DNA of 64,000 bases from Setaria digitata (GCA_003640385.1 RCAB01000373.1:1-64000); one strand, 5' to 3'; shown: positions 38,149 through 52,340, numbered from the stretch's first letter. Numbers and translations are program-made. The notes: generated by a model from the sequence alone, not told the origin.

Positions 38149-39208
38149 GATCCTCCTAACATATCGATTATTGATACTAGAGCGCAAACAATCGCCTCAG
38201 GAGCAAGCAAACTTCAATTTGCACAATTTTAAAATGTACAAAATGTACATCGAAGGATTTATCAACGATTTCATGCATTATTTGATCTTTTTTTTTTTTT
38301 CAATTCCAACATACATCATATTTATCACCTACCTTATCATGAGAACATTTTTTTTTTTTTTTTATCAGAGAAATGAAAGAGACAAAAAGTTATGTAGCAA
38401 TTTCACATTTAACAATTTAGTACTGCATAAGCTTAACAATGAAAAAGAAATAAATTATTTAAAAATAAATTCATACAGAAGATAAAAGAGAAGAAAATCC
38501 TCACTAAAAACGAACAAATAAAATGATTCATCAATTCATTGAATTTTTCACTTCCAATCATTATGATGTTTCGATCGTACTTTTTAGTACTGCAATGGTG
38601 CATAAAAACATAAATGGATCCATTACTGAGCAGGACAGAATTGTTTCCAGACGAAAAGTTACATGAAGCAGAAAATTTATTACTGAATCGATATGTTATC
38701 AAAATGTTTTAAATTGCATCCTCTTACAGTGTTGATTATATCTTACGGGAAAATTTCACGTATCTGACGTACGATCACGACAATTAAAAGACGAATTAAT
38801 TTTGCTAGAAGTGGATGTGTACAAAATATTTTACCAAGGATCGTAAGATGATCAGTCATTTCAGATCCGGTCACTAGGAATATTTTTAGGCAACTCGGGA
38901 GAAAAGCTTCCAAGACTCACCGGATTTACTACTTGATCAAATCAAATCAAACAATCGATAAGCTTATGATCCAAGAGCTGTGTCCAATTTTTCACAGTAT
39001 TTTTTATATTATAAAATGATCCGACGATTCTTGGATAACATCGTACGTTATTTACAGATAATTTGTGAGCTGTAATTCATTTCGACAAAACAATACAAAC
39101 ACGATTGTATAGCTTGATGGAAAACGAAAATCAAATAATTTATTAAAAAAAAAAAAGGGAAAAGGGAAAAAAAAGGAAAAAAAAATCTAGATATTTATCA
39201 AAAATGGA

Positions 39209-42200
39209 TCACGTGAATACATCACGTCGCATTTCATAAATAGTCGGTATGTCATCTTCATGATCCACGTCATTATCCAAATCAGCAGTTGCATCGTAAA
39301 TTTCGGTAGCATCACGTGTACGTGTTGGATGTGACATTTCCGTCATATTCCAACGTATAGCGATCACAATAGCAATCATGATACCACGAATAACAGTATT
39401 CACGAAGATTACCAAAAATGGCTGATAATTTAGACCCCAGGAATGGTTTACTGCAGCAATCCACATATAACCGTTCAGAAAGGCCATTTCCATTGTTGCA
39501 ACCGCTATATACAAAGTTAACCTAAAGTTATTAAAAATTTTTCGATTTCAGAAAAAAGTTATCATTCAGTTTTTTGCATTGTCAGTTAATTTTAAAATTA
39601 TCACAAAAACAAATAATTCTGTTGAGAAAACTGCTTAAAGCCTATTTTGTATAGGTTAAAAAAAAAAATTATCCTTCATAGTAGAACGAACACAATTAGC
39701 TTTCCTTTCCATTTCAATGATTATAGTTCAAAGAAAAAAAAAAAAAAAAAAAATCTGATGTCATCTTACAGTAATATCATAAATGCTGTTACGAAATGTT
39801 TATTACTAATCTTTCCTGTTCGTACGGGAAATTAACAATTGAAATGAATTTGTAAGAAGAAAAAAAAGAAACTTTTTTTTAAAACTAACCTGGACGAATG
39901 ATCCCATCTTTTCAGTGCCCATCGTAATTCGATTAGTGATAAAATGTGAAATGTGAAAAGGCCAAGAAATAAAATAGTACGAAAATTACCTGCTGCTGCC
40001 AAATTCGCATTATCCACAAAACGAATATACAAAACATTACTGCAAAATATGAAATTTATGTAGAAAATTGAAGTCGTAATAAATTCCATTTCTTTTCTTT
40101 TTCTTCTTTGTTTTTAGATAAACAGTGAAAAGGAAAATAAAATAATTATATTTAAATTTGTTCTTATTTTCTTGTGCACTTTGTATTTGGCAAATTAACT
40201 CTAATAACTTTTTTTTGCAAAGGAATTATTAAAATTAGTGTGAAATGATCGATACAATTGCATAATTGCTCATTTTCTTGGCTATTTTATAGCTATTTTT
40301 ATCTTTCCAATGATTATTTTTCTTTTTTTTGCCAAAAGAAGAAAACAGAAAAAAGGATGAAATAATGAAAAATAATGATGAATAATACCATAAACAATAT
40401 TTAATTTTTTATCAAATCATACTTTTACTGATAAGAAATTTCATCGTCTTTTTTTCAAAAAATCACTTTTTATATCTAAATAAAGAATTACTATGAAAAG
40501 AAAATAGAAAGCAGACAGCGATCAAAAAATTCACCCAGCAAAAAGGAAGAATAAAATGATACCAATAAATATTTCAATAACACATATTACGAATAATGCA
40601 GTTCGATATGAAATACTAAAAAAGGAAATGAATATTTGATGTGAGATCGGTGCTGGTTTTGGAGTTGTTGTCTGAAATTTAATTGCAAAATTTGAAAAAA
40701 AAGAAAAAGTACTTTTAAACATTGCTTGTTTGTTCATCTCGTTTATATTATAGCAATTTTACGAAAAGCTAACAGTTAAATTTGGCCTTCTCAAATAATA
40801 GTAATTAATATTATCAATAAATCAGTTAGAGTGATTCATAATGATTTAGGATAACATTTGGAGAATTTTATACAAGTGAGATATTATTTCATAATTATAA
40901 TAATAATTGGATTATTACATACATATTGTTGAAATTTGTACCAAACAATTTTATTTAATTTTTTCCGTTCCTTTTTTTGTTAAATTTTTATTCCCATGAG
41001 ATCTATTTAATGGTACTTACTATGACTGAGGGAAAATTCAAAAGAAATCATATGAATTTAAATAGCATACTTAACATAACGATCACATATTATTCATTTT
41101 TCCTTCACAGGTGAACATTTTACCTGTCTTAATGATGTATGAGAAATCCAATCTGCCGTTGCATCCATCACTGCACCCCAAGGCTAAAATATTTCATTGA
41201 AGTTTGCCTTTAACTTTAACTTAGAAAAAATTTTAAATGAGCCAGTTTGTTTTAAATGACCCATTCTACCTCAAATTCTATTTTAAAATTCAATGGTTTT
41301 TAGGCCTATAATTTAAAAATATTAGGGAAAACTTGTTTATTGTACTTTCATATATAACTAATTTCTGTAATTATTAGCTTGATAACTAAATCCTATTTTA
41401 CCATATAATCTAACATATTCCAAAATATCTCTTTCTATTTACTGTTAGCAATTTAGAATGAAATCTAAACATAATCATTTAAATTTAACACAAAAAAATA
41501 TCTCATGATAATGCTATCAAACTAAATTAAATATTAGAAATTTCAATGAAACAAAAGGAAAATGACCATTCTATATAGGATAACGTTGAAGTAGAAAGAA
41601 ACAGAAGCAAAAGCAGTAATAATCATTGTTGGCCCAAATAATATTAAATATCCAAAAAATCGGTTTAACATTTTGGATGAAGATATAAATGCTGTACCGT
41701 AATCAATATGCTTCTCAATATCCATTCCACCCATTAGCAAATCAAATACACTCACCAATTTTGTCTGAAATTTAATATTTGCTTAATAGTTGAAGAAAAA
41801 ATTAATAAAAAGATAACACAATATTTAAAAAAAAAAAAGAATTAACGATTTATACTGAATAAATCAAATAAAAATTAAGCGGAAATTTGAATAAATTAAA
41901 ACAAAAAATGAAAGACTGATAAAGTGAAATGTTAAAAGATAAGATAAAAAATGACAAACCACAAGTAAAGCAGGCACAGATGTGAAGAGTAATATGGTAT
42001 ACAAAGGACTTGTTGGACCAAATAAGAATGCTAATAAGGAACGGCTGTTGCTAGCATTTATCATTATCCGTACATCAGTATCCAAATTATACCATCCTAA
42101 TAAATTAATTAATTAAACCAATTCAGATATATTTCAAGTAAATTTCATAATTTAAACACATATGCTAAGGTAACAATTATTTTAATAATATTGCAAGAAA

Positions 42201-45200
42201 AAGATTATTCTAAAAACTATTGGCATTTATTGAAATTGTAAAAATTATTGAACTTATTTAACACATAATAAATAATACTATTAAATTTCATGCTAAAATA
42301 TGTATTTGAATTTTTAGCAAATATTCCTGACAAGCAATTCTGTTTTATTTCTAGTAACTGTTACATCAATTCGTATTATTTAATATGGGTTTTTTAATTT
42401 CATTTTAAAAGTTTTTAACACCTGTATGCCTGGAATCAAGTGACAATTGCAAATTATTTTATTAGATGTCATGCTGAAATTTGAGATTAAAGAAAAAAAT
42501 TAGTTACTCACCATAAATGAAGAAAACAACGATAAATAAAAGCAACTGAGTGATCGAAGATTGTGAGACATATTGTAATAATGTACAAAATGATGTGCCC
42601 ATCTAAAAATATCGCATAAATTTAAAGCTTATTTGTTATATTTTTAGAAAATCAATTTGTGGAAAACATGTTATGAAAACTTGTTAACTGTCAAATTTAT
42701 TATGCATTTTTTGTTTAGTTATCGAATGAAACTGAATATCGCATGGATGTTGTTACCAAGAAATACGAAGGGTACTGTAATATCGATACCGTAATTGAAG
42801 AATAATAACTCAGCGAAACGAAGGGATATCAATAATTACAAACTGAATACAGTACGGTTTGGAATTTAAAAGATAATTTTAGTTAGAACTAACAGGCATA
42901 CAAAGCAGAAGACCCGTTGCAGCAAATACGGTACATAGCAATGCTAAGAGAAATGTACGAAATCGTTCCACAAATACAAATTGCTCTGCGAATGAATTGT
43001 AAATGAATAGGAGGAGTACAACCTAAACGGTAATAATTTTTTCTTCGAAATTAATGAATAATATTACAGTCTGATTATGATACGATAGAGTGATGTGATA
43101 TTTTTCACTGCATTACACTGTGAAGGATACGATACAGTGTGCCTGAAGTATCAAGTGATGAATTTGTCATTTATAAATTATAAATTTGGTGCTTTTTAAA
43201 TTATTGGTATCTGGTAATATATTACGAAATAATTAAAAATTTATAAGATTTCCAAGAATGTATTTGAAAAATTCCAAATCTTCGCTTCATTTTTTGCTTT
43301 TCGCATATTTGATTAAATGAGAAAAGTGAAAATTCCCAAAGCCTGTCAAATTCTTTAAAAATTTGTTGAATTCATCAAGTTAAGAAGAAAAAAGAAAAAA
43401 AGCATTTCAAAAATCTAATTTTAAGAGAAAAGCTTTTTCTTCCTTAAGGCATAACTGCTACATCTTACTTATTTTTGTTCTACTTCTGACTATTTTTGAA
43501 TTCACTTCGAAATGTCTTTGGGGTAAATGATATTCATTAAAGTAGCACGACTGTTTACGATTAATCTTACAAAACTGAATGTGCTCAATACTGTAAATCA
43601 TTCATATATACTAGAAATTATTTATTTATAAATAAATTTATACAAACCATAGGACCGATGCAAGTATAAAGCAAATTTGCAGTATAATATAATATAGCCC
43701 AAATTGGTCCAGCAGTAATTGTCGCAAAACATGCAGCAGCCGTATCAAACGAAAATGTTTCATATGAAATTAGTATTAGAATTTAAAATCAATGAAACTC
43801 AAACGAAACTGAAAAGTTCGAATCGAAAAGAAACGAATGTAATTTGAAGATGAACGAAAATGCAATATCTAAATCGAATTTCCAATTTGTATTTCTTAAC
43901 ATTAAAGTATTTTTATTAGCCTTGAACTTTGAACTTCTCTTTTCAAAAAGTTTCTCGTAAATAGTGGAAGTTTTTGAAATTTAGACCAAATCAGACGAGA
44001 AATTTGCACGGTTTCATTTTTATATCGAAAACGTTTCTAATCAATAAGACAAAAATTTCAGTTGACATTCGTCATTACACATTTCTCAAATTCAAAATCC
44101 AAAACTTCTGAATTTGCCAATCTACTCAAGTTGAATGCAGAAACATAAGTTGATTGATTCTTATCTCTCGTTAAATGCTTCTTTCTTCCATAGCAAGAAG
44201 TGGAAAAAATTTTAGATAAAACGATGCTTGAAAATTTCACTCTAACACAAAAAATTAACTGAAGTGGAATTGAGAAATTTCAAAATTTTAATTTGAAAAT
44301 AAACAAACAAACCAGTAGCAGCATAGCTATCATAAGCAGGTTGTATATTAGCTAAGTGTCCATTGCAACCATCCTTCAGGACATACAAAAATGTTGGCGG
44401 TAACTGAAAAAAAAAAAAAAAGACGAATAATTAAATTGAAAGAAATTACATTATTAAATACTAACTTGTTTACTTATTACTAAATAAATTATCCATCTAC
44501 CAGTAGCCAGAAATTGATACCATTAATTGTGACTGCTAAATGGAAATTTCAAAAACAAATTTTTTGCTTTCTTCTCAGTAAAGTAATGCATTTCAAATTT
44601 GTTAGGTATTAATGAAATCAATTTCATTTTTTATTTTTAGTATCAACAATATTTTCGCGCAAAATGCCATTCATACGTGAATGATTTAACTTTTTTTTTC
44701 TTTTTCTTTTTCTTTTTCATTTTCTTTTTTTTTTTTTCGCTTATACTAACAGCTTTTCTGTTTTTTTTTTTTTTTTTTTTTGGATACTTAAAAATTTAAA
44801 TTGAAAGAATGATTCAATGACGCTGCTCATTAATATTATTATTACTACAACTACTAGTAACGTTACAGTCCAATAATTAGGTAACTTTTCAAATTTCCTT
44901 TTGTGAGAACAAAATTTTATTCGAAACTTTTACTTTCCATTCTTTTCAAAAGAAGACCAAAGCATTCTAATTAACGAATTAGTGATGACATTCCGTACCA
45001 ACTGAGCTGTTAAAAGTGCCAAAGCATTCATTGGCTTATTTCCTGAATGTATACGACTCGACGCAAATATTATAATGCCCGTAAAAGCAGACGAATAATC
45101 CATCAGAGCAACAGTTGTTCGGAAGAATCCCTGAAGAATATGAAATTTTACTTTCTTCCGCTTTTCTTTTCCTATTTTTAGATAAAAGTAAAAAATGAAA

Positions 45201-48200
45201 TGCTGAAATTCATTTGTTTTTTTTTTCTTTGGATAATGAAAAAAAAAAAAAGAAAAAAATGGATTATTCTTTTTTCTTTACGAAGTCGCATAAGTTTCCA
45301 TGAGATTTAGGAATGTTTATCAGCTTGACTAAACTTACGTGAACTTCAGAAAAATACTGAAATGGATATTTCTCAATATTTTCTGGCGTAATTTCACGTT
45401 CAGTATTTTTGCTGAATGAAAATCCAAATATTGTAAGACCACAAATTAAAATGGTACATAGAGTTAATGGTAATAGGATGCAAAATCGTGCAAGAAACCA
45501 TCCTGGATTAGAGCCATATCTTAAAAAGATTGATATGATGGAATTGAATGAGAGGAAGTTTGAATTTGAACATTTGATATTGATAAGACTTACTTTTTGG
45601 CAATTACAAATAAGATTAACCAAATGAAAATATGTGCAAGACTAAGCGTAAAAGCCGGAAATTCAATTGAAAATTTTGGCACAATATTTGGCTCTTCAAA
45701 ATACCACGCATTTGGTACCCAAACAGATAAGTTGGTATAATGTGCTACTCGTCGTATTCCATATCTAAAAATGATATGCATTTCTTATTTATCATATTGG
45801 CATTTCTGAGACCGAAAAATCAACATTTTAGTCGATAAATGATAATGGAATGGATCAAATTTTTGGAATCTATTGATTAATTATCGTATTTAAAAGAAAA
45901 AAAAAAAACTGAATTTCAAATTTGTGGAAAAGCAATGACTTGTTAAATTGTTGAGCAGGCCAATTATTATCAGGTTGATGCTGTGCTTTCCCATGTGAGA
46001 TGTTAATTCGAAGGAAATCGATACATAACTGATCATTGTAACTGTGATCACAATCAGTTGCCCAATCCAAACGTTTCCGTATCGATGATAATATGTATAT
46101 CAGATTCTGAGCAGCTGTTAATGATCGTACAAATAATCGTTCACCAGCTAACCATGTAAGCGCCCAACCAATACCTTTAATTTAATTAAAACTAGACAAG
46201 AGAAAAGATAGTTTTGGCTTATTTTAAATTAAAATTAGATAAAATAGATACTTTGGCCTATTTTTAAAAATAAGCATTTTGTTTGTGCTTTTTTTTCCTG
46301 CTAATTTTACAACTGCATTGTGGAATCTGACTTCGACTTGCAAAACAAAAAAGAAAAACAGATAAGTCAGATAAGTTTTAAATGTAATTTATTTCTTTTG
46401 TTTTTTTTGCTTTTTTGTTTTAATTAATGTCGTAGAATACTTATCCAGTATTCGTTATTTCTTCACTCTTTTTCTTATCTCATCACCAATTAAGAAGGAT
46501 TGTAATTACTCAATTTTAAACTTCAAGCTCAAATTTAGTAGGAGTAAGTTTAGCTTTAGCTCATTTACCAAATATTAATCACTCCCCCATTTAGCTTACT
46601 TGAAAAGAAGCATAACAAACAATTCCATCCTAGCAGTATGTTGCCATGGGAACTTCATTCTCATAAATTTCATGAAAATATTTGTCCTCAGTCTATTATT
46701 ACTAGATAAGAAATCCCAATTTTCTATCAAAATTTATGCATTTCAATTTTCTGAAATTTCGATCTCTTTAAATGAATTTTTACACAAGAATTTACACAAA
46801 TAAAATGTTCTTATTATTTTTCAAAAAGAAAGCTTTCGGTAATTTTTTTTGTAATTAATATTTGAAATTCTTTTCATCCAATCGTTAATAATGAACGACA
46901 AGAAATGGAAAATTTTGAATAAGCTAAAATTATTCAGGAAAAGGAAGAAGAAATGCAATTTCTTTTTTATTTTATACAATTACCTCCAGTTTGTTTGTTT
47001 TTTCAACTATAACAAAAATTTGCATCATCCTATTTGCCGCATTCTTTAAAAATTTTTCATTTTAAATTTCACTACCTGCTTTAAATTTCCATTGTATCAG
47101 CATATCAGTTTAGAGTTTCAGCAATTATTAAACAAAAAAAAAGATTAATTCATTTCCTTTTTCTTTTTTGTAAATAATTAACAAATTTCCACCACATTAT
47201 CAATTCGGTGATCAGAGTGAAATGCTGAGAAGAATGGAAAGAAAAAAAAAACAAAAAACAAAAAAGAAATGATTTGTTTTGCCTTTTTCTCCCACACAAA
47301 ACAATTAGTTCAATTTTAAATTATCCATCATTGACTGGTTAAATAGGGAAGGAAGAATGAATTAAGAGAATGAACTGATAGTGTAAATGGTTATCGATAA
47401 TAGGAAATGAAAAAAAAGGAGAGTTGAGCAAAAAAGTACAAAGGTTTAAAGAAATGAAAAGATCAATTTAAATTCTTCATTTCAAAAAACGGGAAAAAGG
47501 TAGGAAAAAACGAACATAATAAAGCGATATTTGAAATAAAGGATATAAGTACTATAAATGAAATTTAATCGTGAAGTTATGAGAGAAAAAAGGCTCATAA
47601 ATTGATGAAGAAAGGAATTAAAACGAAAAAAAATCATAAAATTTTAAGCAAGTTTTTAAGTGATCGAAAATCAGTTCAAAAGTTTCGAAAGCAGAAAAAT
47701 GCTTCTTTTTTTTTCTTTTATTTCTTTCCCATTTAATTACTGATTTGACAGAATAATGTATTGAGTAAGAGCAGAGAGAATATTCAATCTAAGAACTGAT
47801 ATTAAATTTATCGGACAAAAAATTCCCAATTAGATTATTAAATTCCAAAAATTTCGAGAAAATTGATGATAAAAAAAGAAAAGTGATCAATAATATTATT
47901 AATATCCTGTAACATTCCAAAGCAATACTTACCGGAAGCAATTGGTGCAATACGAGTAAATGTTAGCACAGGGCCAGCACCAGAAACATAGCCTAGATTG
48001 ATAAGTAAATTTGCAGCTGGTAATGTGAACAGGAAAAATATCAGTGGCCAAGTAATTAATGATTGTGACAATAGCTGAGCATACGGTGCACCAGCCAATG
48101 TGGCAATACTGTATGCATCGATCGTATCGAATGACATATACATTGCTGTAGTAATTGTTAATAATTAACAATAATTAATGATAAGGAAATCAATTCTAGT

Positions 48201-48413
48201 TATAGTAAATGATTAGAGAATAACAATGATATTATAACAGGAATAGTAATATTAGATCCGAATTGAGCATCAACAGAGTAAAAAGTAATTTTTGGGCCTC
48301 GCAAATGCCATAGGCAAAATCAAGAAAGACAATATACCATTAAGGCTTAGTAGAGGAAAAGTTGAACTGTTCACAAATGCAACTGATAAGTTGAAATTAT
48401 CAGTGAACACAAT
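39209..48413 (-). CDS. Divergent SLC6-like (neurotransmitter-symporter fold) membrane protein, N-terminus not found
   Basis: Minus-strand exons in gene order: 48413-48338, 48145-47933, 46174-45940, 45764-45594, 45519-45339, 45130-44999, 44403-44313, 43754-43648 (5' end uncertain), 43022-42894, 42602-42512, 42096-41960, 41764-41567, 41183-41124, 40671-40535, 40039-39890, 39521-39209; phases agree and give about 806 aa. SLC6-like order: helix 2 with GAGPVLTFTRIAPIASG; helix 3 then DWATDCDHSYNDQLCIDF, matching the cysteine pair of the large extracellular loop; helices 4-5; helix 6 AFTGIIIFASSR; helix 8 GPIWAILYYTANLLY; helices 9-11. The GNxWRFPY-type helix-1 signature of sodium-coupled members is absent. 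After helix 11 there are about five further hydrophobic segments and an acidic tail (DLDNDVDHEDD), beyond the usual 12 helices. Substrate unknown; transport activity doubtful. No initiator exon found upstream. Confidence 0.78.
43745..43808 (-). repeat. 10-bp direct repeats bracketing a 54-bp displacement at a splice acceptor
   Basis: TTTCGTTTGA occurs on the minus strand at 43808-43799 and again at 43754-43745. The upstream copy directly follows a perfect TTTTCAG acceptor; the downstream copy leads in frame into the helix-8 exon of the SLC6-like gene. Between them lie 54 bp with in-frame stops, and there is no AG in the 40-odd bases before the downstream copy. This looks like an insertion or duplication into the exon start. 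Confidence 0.65.
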
Positions 48414-49155
48414 CTGAAATAAATAAACATATTTACATAACACATCACTGATAGTGATTATTATCTTTAATTATTTGCATAATTACGATTTAACAGCAAT
48501 TATAATAAGCAGAATAATAACTATCGCAATACTAATGATTACAAACAGCAGATGTATACACACATACACATGATATCATAAATGTCGAAAATGTTGATTC
48601 ATAAAAAGGAAAACAAATACGCAAAAAATTAAAATATAATAATGTTAACATCACAAGGATGAGCATATGATAAAATGCATTATACAACGGTGCAGTAATT
48701 TAAAGACTAAAATAGTGGAATAAAAAAGAGGAATAATGAAATTTGAAAAGTTTTGCCAAACTAAAAAGCCTTTTTTGGTAGCATTATTTTGCTTACAAAA
48801 TGCCAAGCATTTTAGTGAATTACTCATAAATCATTAAAAAAAAAAGCGTTTTTCTCCATCCATCTTATGCTATGCTCACATTTCAAATCGAAATGTGAAC
48901 ATAATTTTGAAATAGCATTGGAAAGATAACAAAAGATAGTAATGAGGAATTTATTGAAATAGAGGTACTTGTCAGTTTAGTCATGATTATTATTATAATT
49001 GTTGTGAAGATTACATTTATACCTCTAATTTCATCAACGAAAAAGCAGGTGAATGGAAATCCAATTTTGTATTAAAGAACTCTAATCCCATCGAAGAGAA
49101 AATTTTTTTGAATAGTTAATTATATTTGATGCTTGGTTATTATATAATAGCTATT

Positions 49156-49220
49156 ACCATGATTATTAATTATCATTATTATCAACATCATCATCATTAT
49201 TATTATCATCATCAGACCAA
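49156..49220. repeat. ATT/ATC trinucleotide-rich tract
   Basis: Imperfect run of TTA, TCA and ATC triplets, with a related GAT/AAT patch 800 bp further on (about 50000-50060). Confidence 0.8.
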
Positions 49221-50741
49221 TTAACACCATCATATGTTTCACACCCTTTCATAAACGATAATCACGGCTCTAATCATCTAAAAAGCATCATTATCACATT
49301 TTATAACAAATTTCATGTTTTTTTTTCTTGTCGAATAAAAAATATGTTAATTATAAATCGACATCTTTATTTCTTATATTCTCCGATTTAAATAATCACT
49401 TTCCATGATATTAAGAATTGAAATTTATGCCAATGATCAACATCAGAAGAATATTTCCATTGTGAAATATGATTGCAGTGCACTTTAAAAATTAATAAAG
49501 TGACATATTTATTTATAAATATGAAAATGAAACTGACATGAAATTGTTTAAAATTGAAAGAAAAAAAAATCTCTCCTTAAAGAAATATGCCTGGCCAATT
49601 CTCACCGTTCGCTCATTCTCTTACATAATTCACTGGTTTACTTTTATATTATTTATTGTAAACTTGCTAAAAATAATTCTTATCATACGGTTCTGTTAAA
49701 TCCTTATAAAACGTATCCAACTTGTCTGATTAATTAATTTACTGTATTTTAATTATAATATATTGTTCATAAAAGTGGCACTACAATTACTACTTTGGCT
49801 CTATTCAACTTATTTTTAACTTTAGCATTAAGCAAACATAACTGATGCTGATAATTAACTAAATCATATTTGATAATGCATGAGAACGACGTTGGTAATA
49901 ATGTTAATGATAGGAAAAATAGTAATAGTAGGAACCAACAATTTTCACGGTTTCTTCATTGATAATATTTAAAAAAAAAAAAATGTAAATATAATGAACA
50001 ATAATAATTGATAATAATAACAATGATGATGATGATCATGAAAATGAGGATGACAGAAACAGGTAATCGATAAAAAGAGAGTGAGAAAGTTAGTTAATTA
50101 CTGATGTGAGTGATGAGAGGTGCACATCGACAGGTATAAACAATGAAAACGATGCGACAACATCTGCTATGATTGGAAAAACGACAGGAAACAACAGCTT
50201 TTGAACCGCCTTTTTATTGAGAAATATAATTTCATCGTTATTGTTTAAGCACGAATCTTTCGTATTTTGAATGAAAATAATCATTATTATTTTGTTTTAT
50301 ATTGAGAATTCTTAATAATTTATGCAAACCAATCAATCATCATCAATTGATTGAAAAGAACAAACAAAAAAAAACAGTGATCAATCGATCAAACCGGATA
50401 GATGACTAATTTAGTGATACAATTAATATTTAATCAGGAAATATATTGTTTAACTGAAGAAAAAAACCAAACTAATTAATTAATTATTTTAAAGAAGATA
50501 CCGACCAATTAGCTACAAAAAGATGAAATGATTTTTTTTTTTAAAATTACTCTGGAAAATATTCATTTCAGTATATGGAGTAATATGCTAAGTTTCAAAA
50601 TGTTATATTTCCCTCTGAGCTGAAGCTGAAATAATAACTGATTCTTATTTTTGAAAATTATTTGAATCTTTCAAGAACAGCACACTTCTGTGATGAGCAA
50701 ATTCATCGTCTGAACACGAACAAATTTTCTTTTCATTTCAG

Positions 50742-50816
50742 ATCCCTAGACTTCCCGAATCACTGGGAATTGCTGTAGTACCAAGCTCGGAGCAACATCC
50801 AAGAATCAATCAATAA
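50742..50816 (+). CDS. Possible orphan terminal exon
   Basis: A perfect nematode-type acceptor (TTTCATTTCAG) is followed by 24 open codons, beginning IPRLPESLGIAVVPSSEQ, and a TAA stop at 50814-50816. Base composition rises sharply over exactly this stretch. No upstream plus-strand exon is recognised, so this could be the last exon of an unseen gene, a non-coding transcript, or chance. Confidence 0.25.
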   Translation: MPRLPESLGIAVVPSSEQHPRINQ

Positions 50817-51840
50817 TGTTATATTTAAGCATTTTAAGTTAACTTAATGATAATGATAGATCTTTAAAATATATGTATAGTAAAGTAGTCTTCAGTATAA
50901 TATTACAGGAATATTAAATTTTTTAATTAATTCCAAACTTTCTAACTTCTAATCAGTTCAGGCAAATATTTATTGTATTAATTTGAAATAATTATTTTCA
51001 GTTCAATATGATTAATCATCCGTCGTTGTTGTACACTCTCATTTTTCTACCTGTTCTTTTTCAGTAATTCATTATCATTACACCTTTCTTTCCATCTCTT
51101 ACCTTTCAAAAAAAAAAAAAAAAAAAAAAAGAATACGAAATATAAAATCGCACATGATGTTCCCAGCAAATTCATCCGCTAACTATCAATCAAACGAATT
51201 GAGTGGAACGAAAAACATAAATTAAATACGAATTAATTATATAAAAAAGTTTTTCCAGAACAAAAATGAGCGAAAGAAGAGACTTTTTTTTTTCACTTTT
51301 TCCGGCTAATTAATTCATTGCATAAAAACTTTGTATTCATAAGAGTAATTTCTTGGAAGACAAAACTAAAAGTAATTTTTTTTTTTTGAATTTTTTTCGA
51401 ATTAAATTCGATTTCGCTGATAAAACTACAACTCTGAGCTATTAAATCTTAAATTTGTGATCATTTGGCTTTTTGCACAGTATAAAAGTTCTTTACGTTG
51501 ATTCCTTTATCCTTTATTTTTTAGTTCGTTAAAAATCCAAAGTAAACAAAAAGAAAGCAAACCACATCATGTAAGAAACCGATCGGGAAGTCATATAATC
51601 TGATTGATCGAGAAGCTTATATAAATGATCTTAAGTAATTCTTCTTCTTAGACTACAATTCAGCAAACTCCGTTGCTTTGATAACAATTCAATATTAAAA
51701 TTGATTAAAATTACATGAAATGAAACTATTGAATGGAACAGAAAGAAGAAAAAAGAGACATTATGACATACTATTAAGTAACACAAATGTCACTCACTAT
51801 AATTATGGTAAAAAGGAAAAGAAGGCTTAACTCGACGAGA

Positions 51841-52020
51841 GGTTCAGGTGGTGGAGATTAAGGTGAGGTGATGTGGATGAAAACTGAAATTTGGGAGATT
51901 GAGGTGGTAGGCGAAGGCTGAAATGGAGTAGACTGAGATAGGCAAAGGCTGGATGAAGAGATTGAGGTGGTGGGCGGAGGTTGAGGTGCTGGAGACTGAG
52001 GTGACGGACGGATAATTGTG
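51841..52020. repeat. Degenerate GA/GT-rich tandem repeat
   Basis: Repeated blocks of the type GAGATTGAGGTGGT followed by GGCGAAGGCTGA or GGCGGAGGTTGA make the plus strand almost free of C. Antisense translations are Pro/Ser/Thr-rich in two frames, which is a property of the repeat and not of a gene. Confidence 0.7.
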
Positions 52021-52199
52021 GGAAAGTAGCAATAATGAATGATATGGGCGGAATTTCTGATTTGGTTCATTTGAGGGAAAGTTTTGAGACTTTTTTCATT
52101 CCATAAGATGAAATGAAATCAATGCTGAAGAAGATGGTATGAGTCAGTGTGCACACATAACTCATTGATAATGCAATGTAAGGCAGGAAGAAAAGGACG

Positions 52200-52340
52200 A
52201 AAAGTTGACATTTCTGGCACTAGAAAGGGGGGAAATGAGGATGAACTGGCACTAGAAAGCAGAGGAAATGAAGACAAAAAGTTGACATATCTGGCACTAG
52301 AAAGGAGTGGAACTTGTGGCACTGAAAGGGGAGGACGAGA
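52200..52340. repeat. Tandem repeat built on GGCACTAGAAAG
   Basis: The core TGGCACTAGAAAG occurs three times (about 52216, 52248 and 52293) with a diverged fourth (TGGCACTGAAAGG) near 52318. A longer unit with AAAGTTGACAT..TCTGGCACTAG is present twice, about 77 bp apart (from 52202 and 52279). Confidence 0.85.

Larger units (their letters stand above)
35864..39208. other. Intergenic region with orphan coding-like fragments
   Basis: Between the first exon of MLF and the 3' end of the SLC6-like gene. No complete gene recognised. Three fragments look more coding than their surroundings: minus 37405-37314, plus 37451-37658 and plus 37999-38148 (listed separately). The 37.45-38.15 kb part is visibly less AT-rich than the flanks. 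Confidence 0.5.

Noticed and set aside
45409..45627. 72-codon plus-strand open frame
   Set aside because: Antisense shadow of the SLC6-like exons 45519-45339 and 45764-45594.
51844..52070. Pro/Ser/Thr-rich minus-strand frames
   Set aside because: Open in two overlapping frames because of the underlying tandem repeat; no signal or domain.
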